64,000 nucleotides of DNA, from positions 4,087,276 through 4,151,275 of the forward strand of contig NC_050472.1 of assembly GCF_013373865.1 (NCBI RefSeq). The letters are read 5' to 3'. This DNA is from Monomorium pharaonis. Lineage: Eukaryota; Arthropoda; Insecta; Hymenoptera; Formicidae. Both the position numbers and the translations under genes were made by a program. This document shows, in pieces, positions 1-13,044 of this stretch (its first letter is position 1; each line of letters begins with the position of its first letter). The notes beneath the pieces were generated by a model that was not told the DNA's origin, ran no database searches, and worked only from the letters and a program-made list of their open reading frames with translations.

Positions 1-205
1 TCGTAGTCCCCCTGCCGAGGCTCGCAAACTCCCAATGCGGGGCACCGAGGTTCATGCTGCATCCTGAACGCCCGGCTACGTACCCTCCTCCTCCTTCTCG
101 TCCTCTTCCTCCTTCTCTTTCTTCTCCTCGTCCTCCTTCTCCTTGCACCCTTTGCTGCTGCCTGTCGTCGCCGATGATCACGATCGGTGGTGGCACGACA
201 ATACG

Positions 206-220
206 CACCACCACGACGAT

Positions 221-251
<31 letters not shown>

Positions 252-270
252 ACGACGACGACGACGACGG
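206..270 (+). repeat. ACG/GCG trinucleotide run
   Basis: Nearly uninterrupted ACG units with a short GGC interruption; reads as poly-Asp, poly-Thr or poly-Arg depending on frame. Confidence 0.8.
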
Positions 271-647
271 CAACAGCGACACTGGTGACGCGGACAACAG
301 CGGCAATCTGTTCAGAAATCGCCGCACCCGTGATCTCATGGACGCATCCCGTAGGTCACTGCGATAACCGATCAACCAACCCGATCCGAACGTCACTAAT
401 GGGAGATACGGAGAAGGCGCACTCACTCGAACCGCGTCGGGATCGCGACGACGGTGGATGAACACACGGCGACTCAAACTCGGCACAACGACATTGGTGT
501 CACAGTGATCCTTCGGCGGTGGTTCCTGGACGAGAGAGGAAGAAAAGAATGATGGTTAGGGTGTTTCGTCACTTGGACCACCACACTATCGCCACCGCCA
601 CTCTCGCGTTCGCCTACACCCGGAGGAACGATTACAAATTAATTACT

Positions 648-655
648 TATAAATA
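648..655 (+). promoter_or_regulatory. TATA box in the left CpG-rich block
   Basis: TATAAATA followed about 30 bases on by GC-rich, then pyrimidine-rich sequence (GCGCACTCTCACCC, then CTTTCT runs), a layout seen in insect core promoters. No coding exon follows within several kilobases, so it would serve a leader exon of a gene outside this window or a non-coding RNA. Confidence 0.3.
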
Positions 656-2759
656 GAGGATTCACGCGCAAAACCCGGAGCGCGCACTCTCACCCTCTCT
701 TTCTTTCTATCTCTTTTTATCTTTTTCTCTTTCTCTCTTTCTATCACGATTCTCGACTACGTTTTCCGAGGGAGGGCGACGACGGTCGGGGTATCACGGC
801 GACGACGACGGATATGGGCAGACACCAGCGGGTATCTCGCGGTCACGACGAGGAAGGAACGTACAAAGGGGCATTATTAGGATTAGGAGATCATTGTCAC
901 AGCGGGGGCTGCCGCGACGCTAGAGGTACGCGCTGGAGGCCGCTCCGTGGTGCTCGGGACCCTGCTGCTGCTACTGCTGCCGCTGCTGCTGGCACCACCG
1001 TCGTCGCATCGGCGCATTGTCACCCCCGTGTGTGCAGCCTTGTCGCGGCGCTCTTCCGCGCCCGACGATTCCACTCTCGGATCTCGGCGATGGACGGTGG
1101 CACGCGCCACCGAGGAAACGTTCCGTTCGGACGGATACTCCTTGTCGAGAAGCTCGTAACGCGGCGACAATGACGGTAAACGATAACGACGACGATGATG
1201 ACGATGGGATCGGAATTAATGACATTCACCCGTGTTGCGGGGGAAAAATTCTTCCCGTTTTCGATGAATATTGCAAAATCTATCCTACGTACTGCCCACC
1301 CATCCTGGGGAAAATTCTCGTTTTCAATGAACACTAACGAAATCTATCCTACCCTGCTGCTGACGATGTTACTTTTACCAATTCTACTCTCCCGATAGAT
1401 ATACTTCGTTACTTAATTAAGCTTTATTTTGTCTCTACTTTTCGATTTTCTGCGTCCCTTTAAGCTGCCAATACTAATACGTACACGTGCGGCAATTTAT
1501 CGCATGCACAGGGAAAGGAGAGACAATGTTCCATATATGTACGCGCAAGCACGTTCCTCCTCGTTAGCGCGATCGTCTATAGGATTACTGATCGATATTG
1601 GTAATTGATGCTCGTTATCTATTATTTGCCTCTCTCTCTCTCTTTCTTTCTCTCTTTGGAATGTAATATCATTATTTCGCGCGTGGTCCCCAGTTTTCCG
1701 TTAGCTATTTATCATAATGCGTTGGGTAACGCAAGATGCTCTTCGATGATCGTCATCCACGATCGCGAATATAGGATACGTCGATCGCGGGCGGGCGTTC
1801 GTGAGAACGGAGGCGGGGGAGTGAGGATGAAAAAAAGAGATAGGGGTAGGGGGTGTTGTTCGCGCGACACGAACGACGGCTTCGAGAGGGTTACAGCAAA
1901 TCTACTCTGTTCGCGCTCCCCCTCCCCCCCTTCGAATGAGAGAAGGGTTAGACCTGCGTCGGGTGCGTCGGGTTGCGCGGCGCGGGTTTGACGTATCCGG
2001 ATGTTACACCGAGGTGGTAGTAGATGTATCCTCTATATCTTATATCTCTATATCTCTATACTCTAAATGACGGCGAAGGCGACGGAGGTGGCGGAGGTGG
2101 CGGAGGTGGCGGTGACGATAACGGCGGCGACGGCGACGGTGTTCGTACGTCGGAACGGGCCCGGCGACGTAGGAAGGGACGATAGGGAGCACAGTGGGCG
2201 AGCGCACCAGGCTAATAGTAGGACACACACACACACACAACATGTACACACCACTCTTCGCTCGCTCGCTCGTTCGCTCGCTCGCTCGCGCGACCGAGCG
2301 CGCGCGCGCGCGTGTCGACACGACGTACGAAGAAAAAGAGGAAAGAAGAAACACCGCGGAAGCGCGATCCGCGCCGACACCGGGCACTGCGCGCTAGCTC
2401 GTTATCGGCTAGCTCCTGTACTACACGGACGTACCCGAGGATCCCTCTTGGAGAGACTCGTCGCAAAACTTCGGGGGAGAGCGCCCTCTCTCTCGCGCGG
2501 ATCTCTCCGTGTCGCGCTGCCAAGCGCGCGCGCACCGTGCACCTCTTCGCCGTCCACCCCTATCGCTCCCTTCCCCTTTCTTTCGCCCACCCCCGACAAC
2601 CCGCGGCGCCCACTCTTTGCGTCCTCTCTCTACTCTTCATCCGCGTCCCTTTCCTGCCTGTCTATCCTGACTACCCTTTTCCCTCTCGCGCGATGCGCGC
2701 TCACCCTTCTCTCTCCGCCTCCGAACCCCTCCGACTCCCTTCTTTCGAGAATCCCCATC

Positions 2760-2915
<156 letters not shown>

Positions 2916-4130
2916 CCTATCGCCCTCGTCCCCGCCGGAAGAGATTTGCAGGGCGGATTCTTTCTCCTCGCGGAAGTCGCGCCACCTGCGTCCTCGTTCT
3001 TGCGCCCCGTGACAACACGAGGACCCTTTCCTCGACGGAGACACCGACGACGTTAACGGGGTACCGACCGGCCTCTTTATGATCGTTATCGCGGCACGCA
3101 GCGTCCGATGTATCTAGATCTCTGTATCCCTTATCCGCATATGTCTCGTACCCCCGTACGTCGATGACGACAACGTGATGGGCGTCATCGAGCACAAGCC
3201 GCCATCTTCGTCCTCGCACCGCTCCCCGTCCGGGCGGCTTCGAGCGTTTCCATCCCCCCATGCGATGCCTCCCCTTCGCGTTCCATACCCTGCATCCCTC
3301 ATCAATCCTTCGTCCACATCGCCGCGATCCTCCTCGCTCATCCCCTTTTGCTCGCCTCTTCTCCAGCTTCCTATCCCCCCCCCTCTCTCTCTCTTTCCTA
3401 CTTTCTATCTCTATCTCTCTTGTATCTCGAGACGCATTAACCATTCCTCTCTTTTCCTCTCCATGTCACTCCCTCCCCTCTCTCTGTTTTCCTCTTCCAG
3501 CGACCGCCTACCCTCGACGCATACGGCGCTACACACACGTTCGCTTTCCGACTTTTCTACCTCCCTTCGGTTCCTCTGATCCCCGAGTCTCATTCCCCCA
3601 CGGAGAGCTCTCCGTCGTTTTCTTCTCCGTAACTTCCCCGTCGTCCCTCTTCTATCTCATCCTTCTTCTTCCCGTCGTTGCTACCCCGTCGGTCCGCTCG
3701 TCTCCCGGCCCCCGCGCCACCCCAGTGCCGGCAAACGGGGCGCTCGCTGAAAAAAAAAAAGAGAGGAGAGAAGCTGGCCCAAGTACGATCCTCAACTCTC
3801 TTGCGCGCGTTGCGCAGTATGGATTTGTGCTCGTTCCGAGATTCGAGCGACCATCCGAACGACCCGAATATATCGGCGGCGGCAGCGGCGGCCACGGCCG
3901 CGCGCCGCGGCGCGCGTTATATACGCTTCGACTTCGATCGGCGTCGAGGTCGAGAGGCCGAGCCGAACCCGAAAGGGTAAGAAAGAAAGGGAAGAAGAAG
4001 AGAAACAGAGACCAGAAGAAAAAGCCAGGCGAGAGATCGGACCGCGCACGGGCTGACTTTGCATTCGTCTAGCCTCGGCTCGGCTATGAGGCTTCCGATT
4101 ATGAGGGGCGATGGATGCATCACTATTCTT

Positions 4131-7100
4131 CGCGGCGCTCTCGAACAGCAGAGACTACCCTCTTATTCTAGGAAACGCTAGATTCAAAGAGAGATTTTTT
4201 GCTGGCACGCACACGATAACACTTATCGGTGAAAAAACTGGTAGCTCATTGATTTGACAATACCGAACTAAAGTTTGGCCTTTAAAGAAATCTACGATAT
4301 TTGAATTTCATAAAATTATATAGGAAACAATCCCAAAGAAATCTTTCCAGAAGAAGGGAAAGAAAGGGAGAGAAAGAGAGATTAAGATAGAAAAAGAATA
4401 CTTCTATAAAACAAGAATGATTAAATTTTCATTATGTATATCTCTTTATAATTATACATTTTTTATAATGTGCTGCGTGGAAAAAAGTATTAGAATATAT
4501 AGTATTAAAATGAGAAAAAATTATTCTCAAAATAGCAAAAGTACTTTCTTTGCTATTAATAGTATTATGAAGATTTTATTTATAAAGCGCTTTATACGGC
4601 GTCTAACAATTTTTCACACTTATAATTTTCTTCAAATGATACACGTTAAGGAGAAAATTGCCAATAAGAGCCAACACTAGATATTCATGTGTAAGAACTT
4701 TAAGTTAAACTGCAAAAAATATACGATTTTAATTTTAATAAATAAAAAAGAAATTACAAATCGCGATATTCTTTATTTTTTCGATTTTTTATTAAAAGAT
4801 TGGAATTATTAAAATCACACAATTTTACTTTTTTTAAATAAAAATATTCAAAAAGCAATAATAATAAATGAAATTACATACAATTACAAATGCGTTAAAA
4901 TGGATCAATTTTATTTTTTAATTAATATTCCTTTTAAATCAATATTCAATCAACCACACACACACACATACACATACACATACACATTTAGTTTTATTTA
5001 AAAAGTAGTTACAAGTAATTTTTTATTACAAAATAAAATTTAAAGAGCGAGAGAAAAAGAATTTAAAACAATTTTTTAATTTTAGTGTAAAATTTATTAT
5101 ATTAGTACATTAATCTAATGCTGCACATTTAAACACACATCAATAAAATTGTGTACTCGCTAAATATTATATATAAGTTATAACATTTCCACTAAAAACA
5201 TTTTTTAATCGAATCAAATTATTGCTTTACGTAACGTTATTAACGAGTCTGCAAAACCAAGCGCAAAGTATGCATTAATATTCTTTTATCATTATTATGT
5301 TCATATTACTAGCGAGATGATTAGCACGCGGCGACACGCTATTTGTTTTTGTTTTCCTGTACATCGTACGCCGCGTCGTAAACCGCGGCACGCGTACGTT
5401 TACAGAAAGGTCGCTCCGCTATCATCCTCATCCCGACACTCGAACCGGCAGGTACCTAAGTGGACCGCTATGTGTGAAGTGTCATTATATCGCGAAACGT
5501 GTCGCGATAAATATCACGATGATATCACAGATATGAAAAAGACGCATCATTCTGTCTATTAATCGAATTAACCGTCTACGCTACTTTTGCTATTCGTATG
5601 AACGGATATGTTTGTTACGAAGCACAGGGTAAACATAAAGATCGAAGCGAAGGGATAATAAGGGTAACAGATTAATGTTTCGCCGCGATTTACTTTAACG
5701 AACGACGATTGTTTCCTGAAGAATAAATATAAATGAACTCTCGCGCTTTGGATTCTTTGTTAAATCGAAAATAATTTGGCAACCGCTACTTTCGTATCGA
5801 GAGCACGGAGTAATACGCTAATCGTAAGTTAAGTAATGAAATCCAATTATGTGTTGATTGTTTAAATGCACTTGTGTCGCGCGGAATTTACGCAAGCGTG
5901 ACTCGAGTGTATCTTTCCGGGCGGTTCAATTACTTATTGAATCGATTCGCGTTGTATTCGGATAATGTTCAAATCTCTCGGCAAATTTAAGTAACAAAAA
6001 GAATATATCGACAGTTTCATGTCAGGAGTGTTTAATAACGAATCGCGATTGTGATAATATTCAGATGAAACTTTCAATATGTTTGCAGTAGATTTAATAT
6101 GTTTGCATATATTTTTTTAATTTTTATTAATTTCTATAGATAATAATAATATTGTATTTCTAATATACACAATTTCTCGAATCGATGAAATTTAATGTAT
6201 CGATTGATTCAATAGAACAACTCTTTCATAAAAATCTGTAAGATTAAAATTTTTCTAATATTTCGATTTTTGTTTTTCTGAAAATTGTTATTAAGTATAT
6301 GAATATTAAATGTAAAAATACAAATTCATGCAATTTATAAAATTTTTAAAGATGTTAGAGAAAATATTCAGACTATATACAATAAATTCATAACAGGTTG
6401 TTGCAATAATTGGCTTGCGCTGAATCTCTAATATAATTAATGATTGTGATTTTAATAAAACATTTTTATGAAGAAAGAGTAATCTCAAAGAGTGTTAACT
6501 ACTCTGTGTTAACTATTAGATTAAAGTTTTAATTACGGTAGCGCAAAAACGTACTATAAAAACGCCATTAAGCGGTAAATGAACTAAAGGCTTTACGGCA
6601 ACTTTTTCATTCTTAGAATCCTCCGCAGAGAGCGGCTTTGCCGGATAAAAATAAATGCTAAATCGATAGCAAACATGCATCGAAGAAAATATTTTCTGCG
6701 CTAAACACTAAATCCGCAAATTTCAAACCAGTATCAAATGCTCCGATTGGTATTTACTGACATTTTAAATAATCAATTAAATATTTTCTCTAATATCACG
6801 GTTTTAAAGAACGCATTTCATTGTCATTTATAATAATATCGTTATATTTATATTATTTATTACAAGTATTTCTCTTTCCGAAAAATACAAAACACGTTTA
6901 CGATAACTAAAATAAGTCGTAAATTATTCATAACAAGATCGCGAAAAAAAACCTTTAAATCCCAGTTGGAATTATCAGTGAGCAAGATATTCGCCTCCGA
7001 GTGTGTTCTGGCGTTAACACGCTTAAAACTTTGACTTGAACCATTTGGTGGAAGGTGTTGTCATCCCCGGGGATGTCTACCCCTAACAGCCCCTAACAAA

Positions 7101-8870
7101 ATCAACGCGTCTTCCATCTTAGGATAGAAGTTTAAGAAATTCTTTGCAAAGCTGAAGTAAAAAGTAGGCAATTCGAATCTGTGTAAAATGATGATGTAAG
7201 GATGTGTGAAAAAAAGCCTGCCGATGTTGGTCGCTTATTTTGTCGTGTATACGCACGTGTGTGCACACGTATGCGTAAACTTGTATACGTATACGCGGCG
7301 CACCCCATCGATGCCACGTTGCGTGCGCGATTCGTACTCTCCCTTAGTCTCAAGGTGGAAACCGGGGTTGCGCATGGCTGTGAGTGAAGAGAAATTTTCG
7401 CAAATCGATAATACGCGACCAGCTGTAGCAACGGATTAGTCACGCGGACAGCCTGCCCGTCACGTCATTGCTTGGTCCATCTACCCTCCCGTTTGTGTGT
7501 GTATGTATGTGTATGTATATATGTGCGTGCGAAAGCCACCCCCTTTTTTGCGCTCCGCTCCGTCCTCGCAACAATTTTCGATAACCCTCGTGGAAAATTT
7601 GATACTCAATTTATATATAATTCACATGTTATCTCAGAAAACCATATTTTAAACTCTCAGAGGGATATACATTTTTTTTCAATATATCGGTCATGATCCT
7701 GACGAGTACAAGAATTTAGGAATTCGAGTCCCGATAGATCAATAAATCGCGATTTCGATCGCAAGATATGTCTGTCATGCTTTCGCGATCACAGTGGTTA
7801 CGGAGATTACAAGGAAAAAGAGGGGAAAAGGGGGTATAATATGTCTGGGGAACGATATAGGTAAAAAAAATAGTACGGCCCATTGGAGGGTCGGCATCCG
7901 GATTGCCGCAATAGCGAACGTAGAGAGGGCTGTTCTCTTTCTCTCTTTCTTCCTCCCTCTTTTTTCTCTCTTTCTCTCTACTGATCGGGAACGACGAGTG
8001 CCTCAGGACCACAGAATTGATAAAACAGCACGGTCGTCTCTTGCTGCCTCATGTCTACACGTCTCGAGGTAAAATACAAGACGAAGACATGCACTTCGAA
8101 CGACATTGTGCCGTCACGTGCGACCACTTGTCACCCCCGCAGCTGTAGAGCCTCTCACTATTAGACCGTCTTTCTTGACATACAGCCGGTGATGATCTTG
8201 ACATACATACCGTTGCCCTCCGCGCTTTCTCCAAGTCAATGCCTCGCCTTGAAAAAACCTGATTGATTTCATCCTACAATATTTGCGACGATAGTTTTAA
8301 TTTTCGATAAGAAATGATCTTGAAATTTACGCGACAATTTGCAGTTTCTTCGATTTCTTTGAGATTCATTCTGGACTTTGTTTTTGAAAATCTTTGCTTT
8401 ATCAATTCGCGTTCTTTGATTCTTAGACAGAAACTTTTTAGATAAAGCTAGATGTTGCATTTGATATAGTTCTTTGACGCTTGACAATTTTAATTTAAAA
8501 AACTTTGAATTAAATTTTCTTTAATTTGATAGATTTTTTATGTACCATAACACATTCGACATTTCATCTACTTCTTAATTTAGTTTCCGATTTGTAAATT
8601 TTTCTTAAACTTTAACTTTGTATATTTCGTCATTAATGCTGCTTCATGTCGATTATTAACAAGTATAGTTGGTAATAAATATGCTCTTGTAAAATCTTAT
8701 AAAAGACTGAGACAAGTTACATAATACAATAATACAATAAAAAAATATAAAAACATTTTTATTAGTATATTACATCTATATATTGTTAAACGCAAATATA
8801 TTTTGTTAATAGCAAATACTTTTGTTTCGATTTGACAATTATAAAAAAAATAAGAATATCTTTCGCGTGT
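4131..8870. other. AT-rich intergenic DNA, nothing recognised
   Basis: Mainly AT-rich sequence with short ORFs that lack any domain. A modestly GC-richer island lies at 7040-8260. Imperfect CACACATA repeats occur at 4955-4987 and GTATGT repeats at 7491-7521. Confidence 0.6.
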
Positions 8871-10372
8871 TGCTTATAATAAAATCTCTCCGTTGCTATC
8901 TACAAATCTTTACACGTTTCGCTTTATTCACAATTAATGTTTATACGTTTGAATAACATCATTTCTACTTATCCCAAAATTGAATAATTATACGCGCGTG
9001 TACGTCTATACAAGTGAGCAACGGAATATAATTTATGATTCAATAAGTTCTTAAGATTTTCAATCAATGCTCCATTCAAGACCTACCAATTACAATCTTA
9101 AAATAAAATAATAAAGCACTAATATATGTTAGCATCGTACTAATATATTCTGCATTTGATTTAAATTAGATATGACTGTTCCTCATTAGGATCACAATTT
9201 CTGTTGTGAATGATGAGAAATCGAATAAACACATTATTTGACAGTAGCGAAATTTACATGTAATTATTGACACGTCATATTATATACAGCCCATTTTATA
9301 TATAAGTACTCTAGTCTATCTTTTATATAAAACAATTTCGTTAGTTTACATAATATACTTTGGATAACAATAAATTTTTCATAAAACTTAACGCAGTTAA
9401 AGATTCAATTTCATCAACTTAATGTCTAAACTTGAAAGTTTACAATATCCTATGTCCTGCATTGAAAGGAATCTGCACATTTTTGGTCTCTTGACTGTTA
9501 TATATACGTATTAGTATAGTAGATAATATTTGTATGTACAAATCCGATGTCGACAACAAAGCTATGTTCGTCACTTTACAATCACCAGCACTCGTCACTT
9601 ACCATTAACAATATCGCAATAAACTCTTATCTAATCATATATTACATCATACTCAAGTTTTGATAATCGAATGGCAAAAGCGTGCAACTTTGAAATTCAA
9701 ACAAGTAAATCGTAAAGCAAAATAGACCACATAAAGTTTCCAAGTTAATACAAAATAATATTTAAATAATGAACTAGAATTTGCACAGTCTTACTTATAT
9801 TTACTGAAATCGGTTTCAACTAAGGATTAAAAGTTAAAAAATTATACAATAACACAATGTTTATAGCTCTTGAAAATAAAAAACAGATCGAATAATTACA
9901 CAATAGTATATATACATTTCATTATACATTTCTTATAGATGAATCAAATTTAAAAATAAAAATATCTTAAAGGATGCTTGCAAGCATGTATAAAATTAGG
10001 ATTATTAATTTCTCTTTCTCCGTAATCATCACTGCATGTGATACTAATCAGCAAAAAAAAACAAGAACGATATTATTACGTAATTTACCAAATTACATCC
10101 TTGAGAAATTAGTGCAAAAAAATTATTTGCCATAAAGCAAAGTCGCAATATCATTGTTCAGAAAGAAAAATGTAATATGTTTTTATATGTATTAAAAATA
10201 CTATCTACTTCTGGATTATATACGCTCATTCTTGTTATTCTATGTCGCTTCTATGTCGTCGTACGCACCATAGTATCAACGTGTCTTTCGCGAAAGAAAA
10301 GAAAAACGTTTTTTTCGCGCTAGACACGAACAACTCGTAACGTATAATGATAGTCACAGCTATTTCAGGCCA
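8871..10372 (-). other. Probable 3' UTR and flank of the RNF13-like gene
   Basis: AT-rich sequence directly downstream of the RNF13-like stop codon. An AATAAA on the minus strand at 8923-8928 would give a 3' UTR of about 1.4 kb. No ORF worth reporting. Confidence 0.35.
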
Positions 10373-12377
10373 TTACGTAATAACATCGTTTCTGTTGGAA
10401 CTGGCCGTTACCGACGCATTACTATCCGAAGTTTCGATGTAATAATCGGAATTCGGCATCACGGAATTTGCCATAATCCCGCGTCGTGTCGGTGCAATTT
10501 GAACAACAGGTGCTGGAAATTCTTGAGCATCCGCGTATAAACTCACCGTGTGCGGATTGGTACTACTGGATGAACGTTCCAACTCCTGCGTTTCACCTAT
10601 AGATCAAATAAAGCAAACGTTTTTAAGCATTTTCTACATTATATATGCAGAGCATATATAATTAGTCTTACCGTTTATGCTATGCGTATCGGACACCATA
10701 AAAACGGTAACATTGGATGGTTCACCAGCGCTAGTACTAACGCCATCCTCGGTGGTAACATAGGACTGCTCAGAATCGGAACTATTGTCGCTAGAACTAC
10801 TATCATGTCTAGCCTGTGATCTTCTAGCTCTGTTAAAAGGATTCTCTCTCTGCCGCGTAAACGTTCCCCCTTGCGTACCTGGAAGAACAGTTCTCGTCGA
10901 GTTCGCACCAAGTGCATTTATCATTAAGACCGAAAGGCGTGCAGTTTGTAGAACTAGAAAATTTATATAAATTCATAAAAAAAAAAATATATAAACTATC
11001 TCTGATTGTTTAGGGCACGTTACTATTTAATTACATTTATCATTTACTAATCGCAAAAGAAAATACCCCCGCACCTTGGTGGCCGTCGCGAATGAGAGGT
11101 GCTGTATCATCATCCGAGTCGCTCTCGTCAGTAACGACTTGTTCGTCAGCTGCAAAAACCTTCCTTTTGCAGACTGGACAAACTCTTCTATTTTTTGTCA
11201 ACCATGGGTCAATACATTTTGAATGATAAGCTGAAAAATTATGAAAACGAATAGTTTTAACGTGAGACACAATTTAAAGAATATTCTGGCTGAAAGCAGG
11301 CTGAGCAAAATATCGTTTGCTGTAATCGAAATGTAAAGTAGTTTGTTAGAAAAACCGTACCGTGTGCACACGGTAAAACTCGTAATTTTTCTCCTTCTAT
11401 GTAATCGTCCAAACAAATGGCACATGTCTCATACGGATCACCCTTTGTATACTTGTGTGTAGGAATCTTTTTTAAGCTAGAATTAGGTAGCCGGTGTCTT
11501 CGCTGTCGCCTTCTGTCCTTTATGCATCTAACAATCTGCACAGCATATAAATAATCGATACTAAAATCGTTAAAATTTTACGGTATTTTTAACGTATCTG
11601 CAACTTACCATAAAGATAACTATAATTAAAAAACATATCCCAACAACAATAGCAAAAGGTAAGAGCAAATGAGTATTGATATTGAACGGCAGATCGTCGT
11701 TAATCAATACAAAATATAGTTGATCGTATAAGTAATTTTCCTTGATAACAACTCCTGTGATGTCGCTAACAAAGACAGACGGTATCATAATTCCTACAGG
11801 ATCTTTCGCCGACATCGGCTCTGAAATAAAATAACCGTTTTTTTCCTAGCATGTCTTAATTGAAGTGAATAGTATTTTTGTCTGTCACTAATAATCTCAT
11901 TAATACGCGACTTGTTTACCTAATTCATTGCTGTTTACATTATGTATAATTGCGGCATCGTATCCAGCTTCTTGTGCCATTCGAACCTTCAGTTCAAAGC
12001 TGCAGTTGTAACGTCGTATCAGCACTATCCAATTACTATTGTAATCGGTATCGTTTGGGGGAGGTTGTATCTTGCGGCACGCAGTGGGAGGGTCAGAATA
12101 AACTACCATACCCTGATTATCCAAAATATATTATAGATAAATATGAGGGAGAAAGAGAGAACTATATATATAATTTATATTATCAAACAACATGTACCTT
12201 AATGCCTTCCGGTGGTATTATTCCCCCAAACTTGGCCGGCATATCGCGAAACTCCTCTTCGATTTGGTGTCTCGCCACTGCAGAAAACACTAAGATATCT
12301 GCACTGCTGTGCGTAGTGTAGAAAATAAGACAGATAAGCCACAACAGGACTTGGTGGTTCAAGCAACAGTGACGCAT
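10373..12377 (-). CDS. RNF13: PA-TM-RING E3 ubiquitin ligase, RNF13/RNF167 (Godzilla) type
   Basis: Seven coding exons: 12377-12198, 12112-11920, 11820-11609, 11535-11361, 11230-11075, 10878-10672 and 10596-10373. All junctions are GT-AG, phases agree, and the product is 448 aa. Residues 1-27 form a signal peptide. A protease-associated (PA) lumenal domain follows to about 165, including the typical stretch RRYNCSFELKVRMAQEAGYD. One membrane helix lies at 176-195. A RING-H2 finger at 233-274 has Cys233, Cys236, Cys251, His253, His256, Cys259, Cys271 and Cys274, so all eight zinc ligands are present. The tail is acidic and Ser-rich. The family consists of endosomal/lysosomal membrane E3 ligases that control trafficking; catalysis is on the cytosolic side. 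The start was set at the ATG that opens the signal peptide; the in-frame codon 15 bases upstream is TTG. It lies on the same strand as the GPALPP1-like gene. Confidence 0.95.
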
Positions 12378-13013
12378 CTTGAAATCGGTCAAAGCACATC
12401 TAACTTTGCACTCAAGCTCAATATCTCTCCAAGATCTCGCTCGAGTTGCTCATTCTACGACGGCTAGATTTACTCTGCTGATATCGTGACGTAGGATAGG
12501 AGCGACGTCCAGCGTAGACAGAAAGCACATTGTAAAAAGCGCGTAGCCAGGCCGCTCTGGAAAAAGAACAATAACACTCTTAGCTCCTCACTCAGCTCTG
12601 TCGCTCAAGTCTACTCAAAATGGATCACTGGCTCCGATCTTACGATAAACACCCGCGAAATACTATTCACGACTCTAAACGCAATGATTCACATAACACG
12701 CCCCATCTAATCAAGGTAAACAAACACGTGCGCGCGGCCTGTCAGACGGCGATTTCGCTAGACTCATCATAATAATAAATCTTGCGAGGGAGATCGCCCG
12801 GGGGAAAAAGCCGACGCGTTATCCGCGACTCGTAAATGAATCCCCGTGCAGCTGTCGCGGTCCATCGTCCGTCAGCGGAGTGAGGGGCGCGAGACGAGGG
12901 AACACCTGTCGTCGAACGAACGGGCACGGCCGTTTCCTTCCTCCGCGGAAGAAGAGATTTCGTAGATTGACAAGAACTCTCGCCCCTCCTCGCTCGCTCT
13001 CTCTGTCTGTCTC

Positions 13014-13044
<31 letters not shown>

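Noticed and set aside
54..461. Overlapping Asp/Thr-rich and Ser-rich ORFs
   Set aside because: Open in three frames because of ACG repeats; no domain or splice sites in support.
3260..4072. 270-aa ORF
   Set aside because: Ser/Pro/Arg-rich composition from CT- and CG-rich DNA, overlapped by ORFs on both strands; no recognisable motif.
10634..10924. Extended start of RNF13-like exon 6 at an upstream codon (INALGANSTRT)
   Set aside because: The acceptor at 10879-10880 keeps phase with exon 5; the upstream extension would need another acceptor, and a stop lies just before it.
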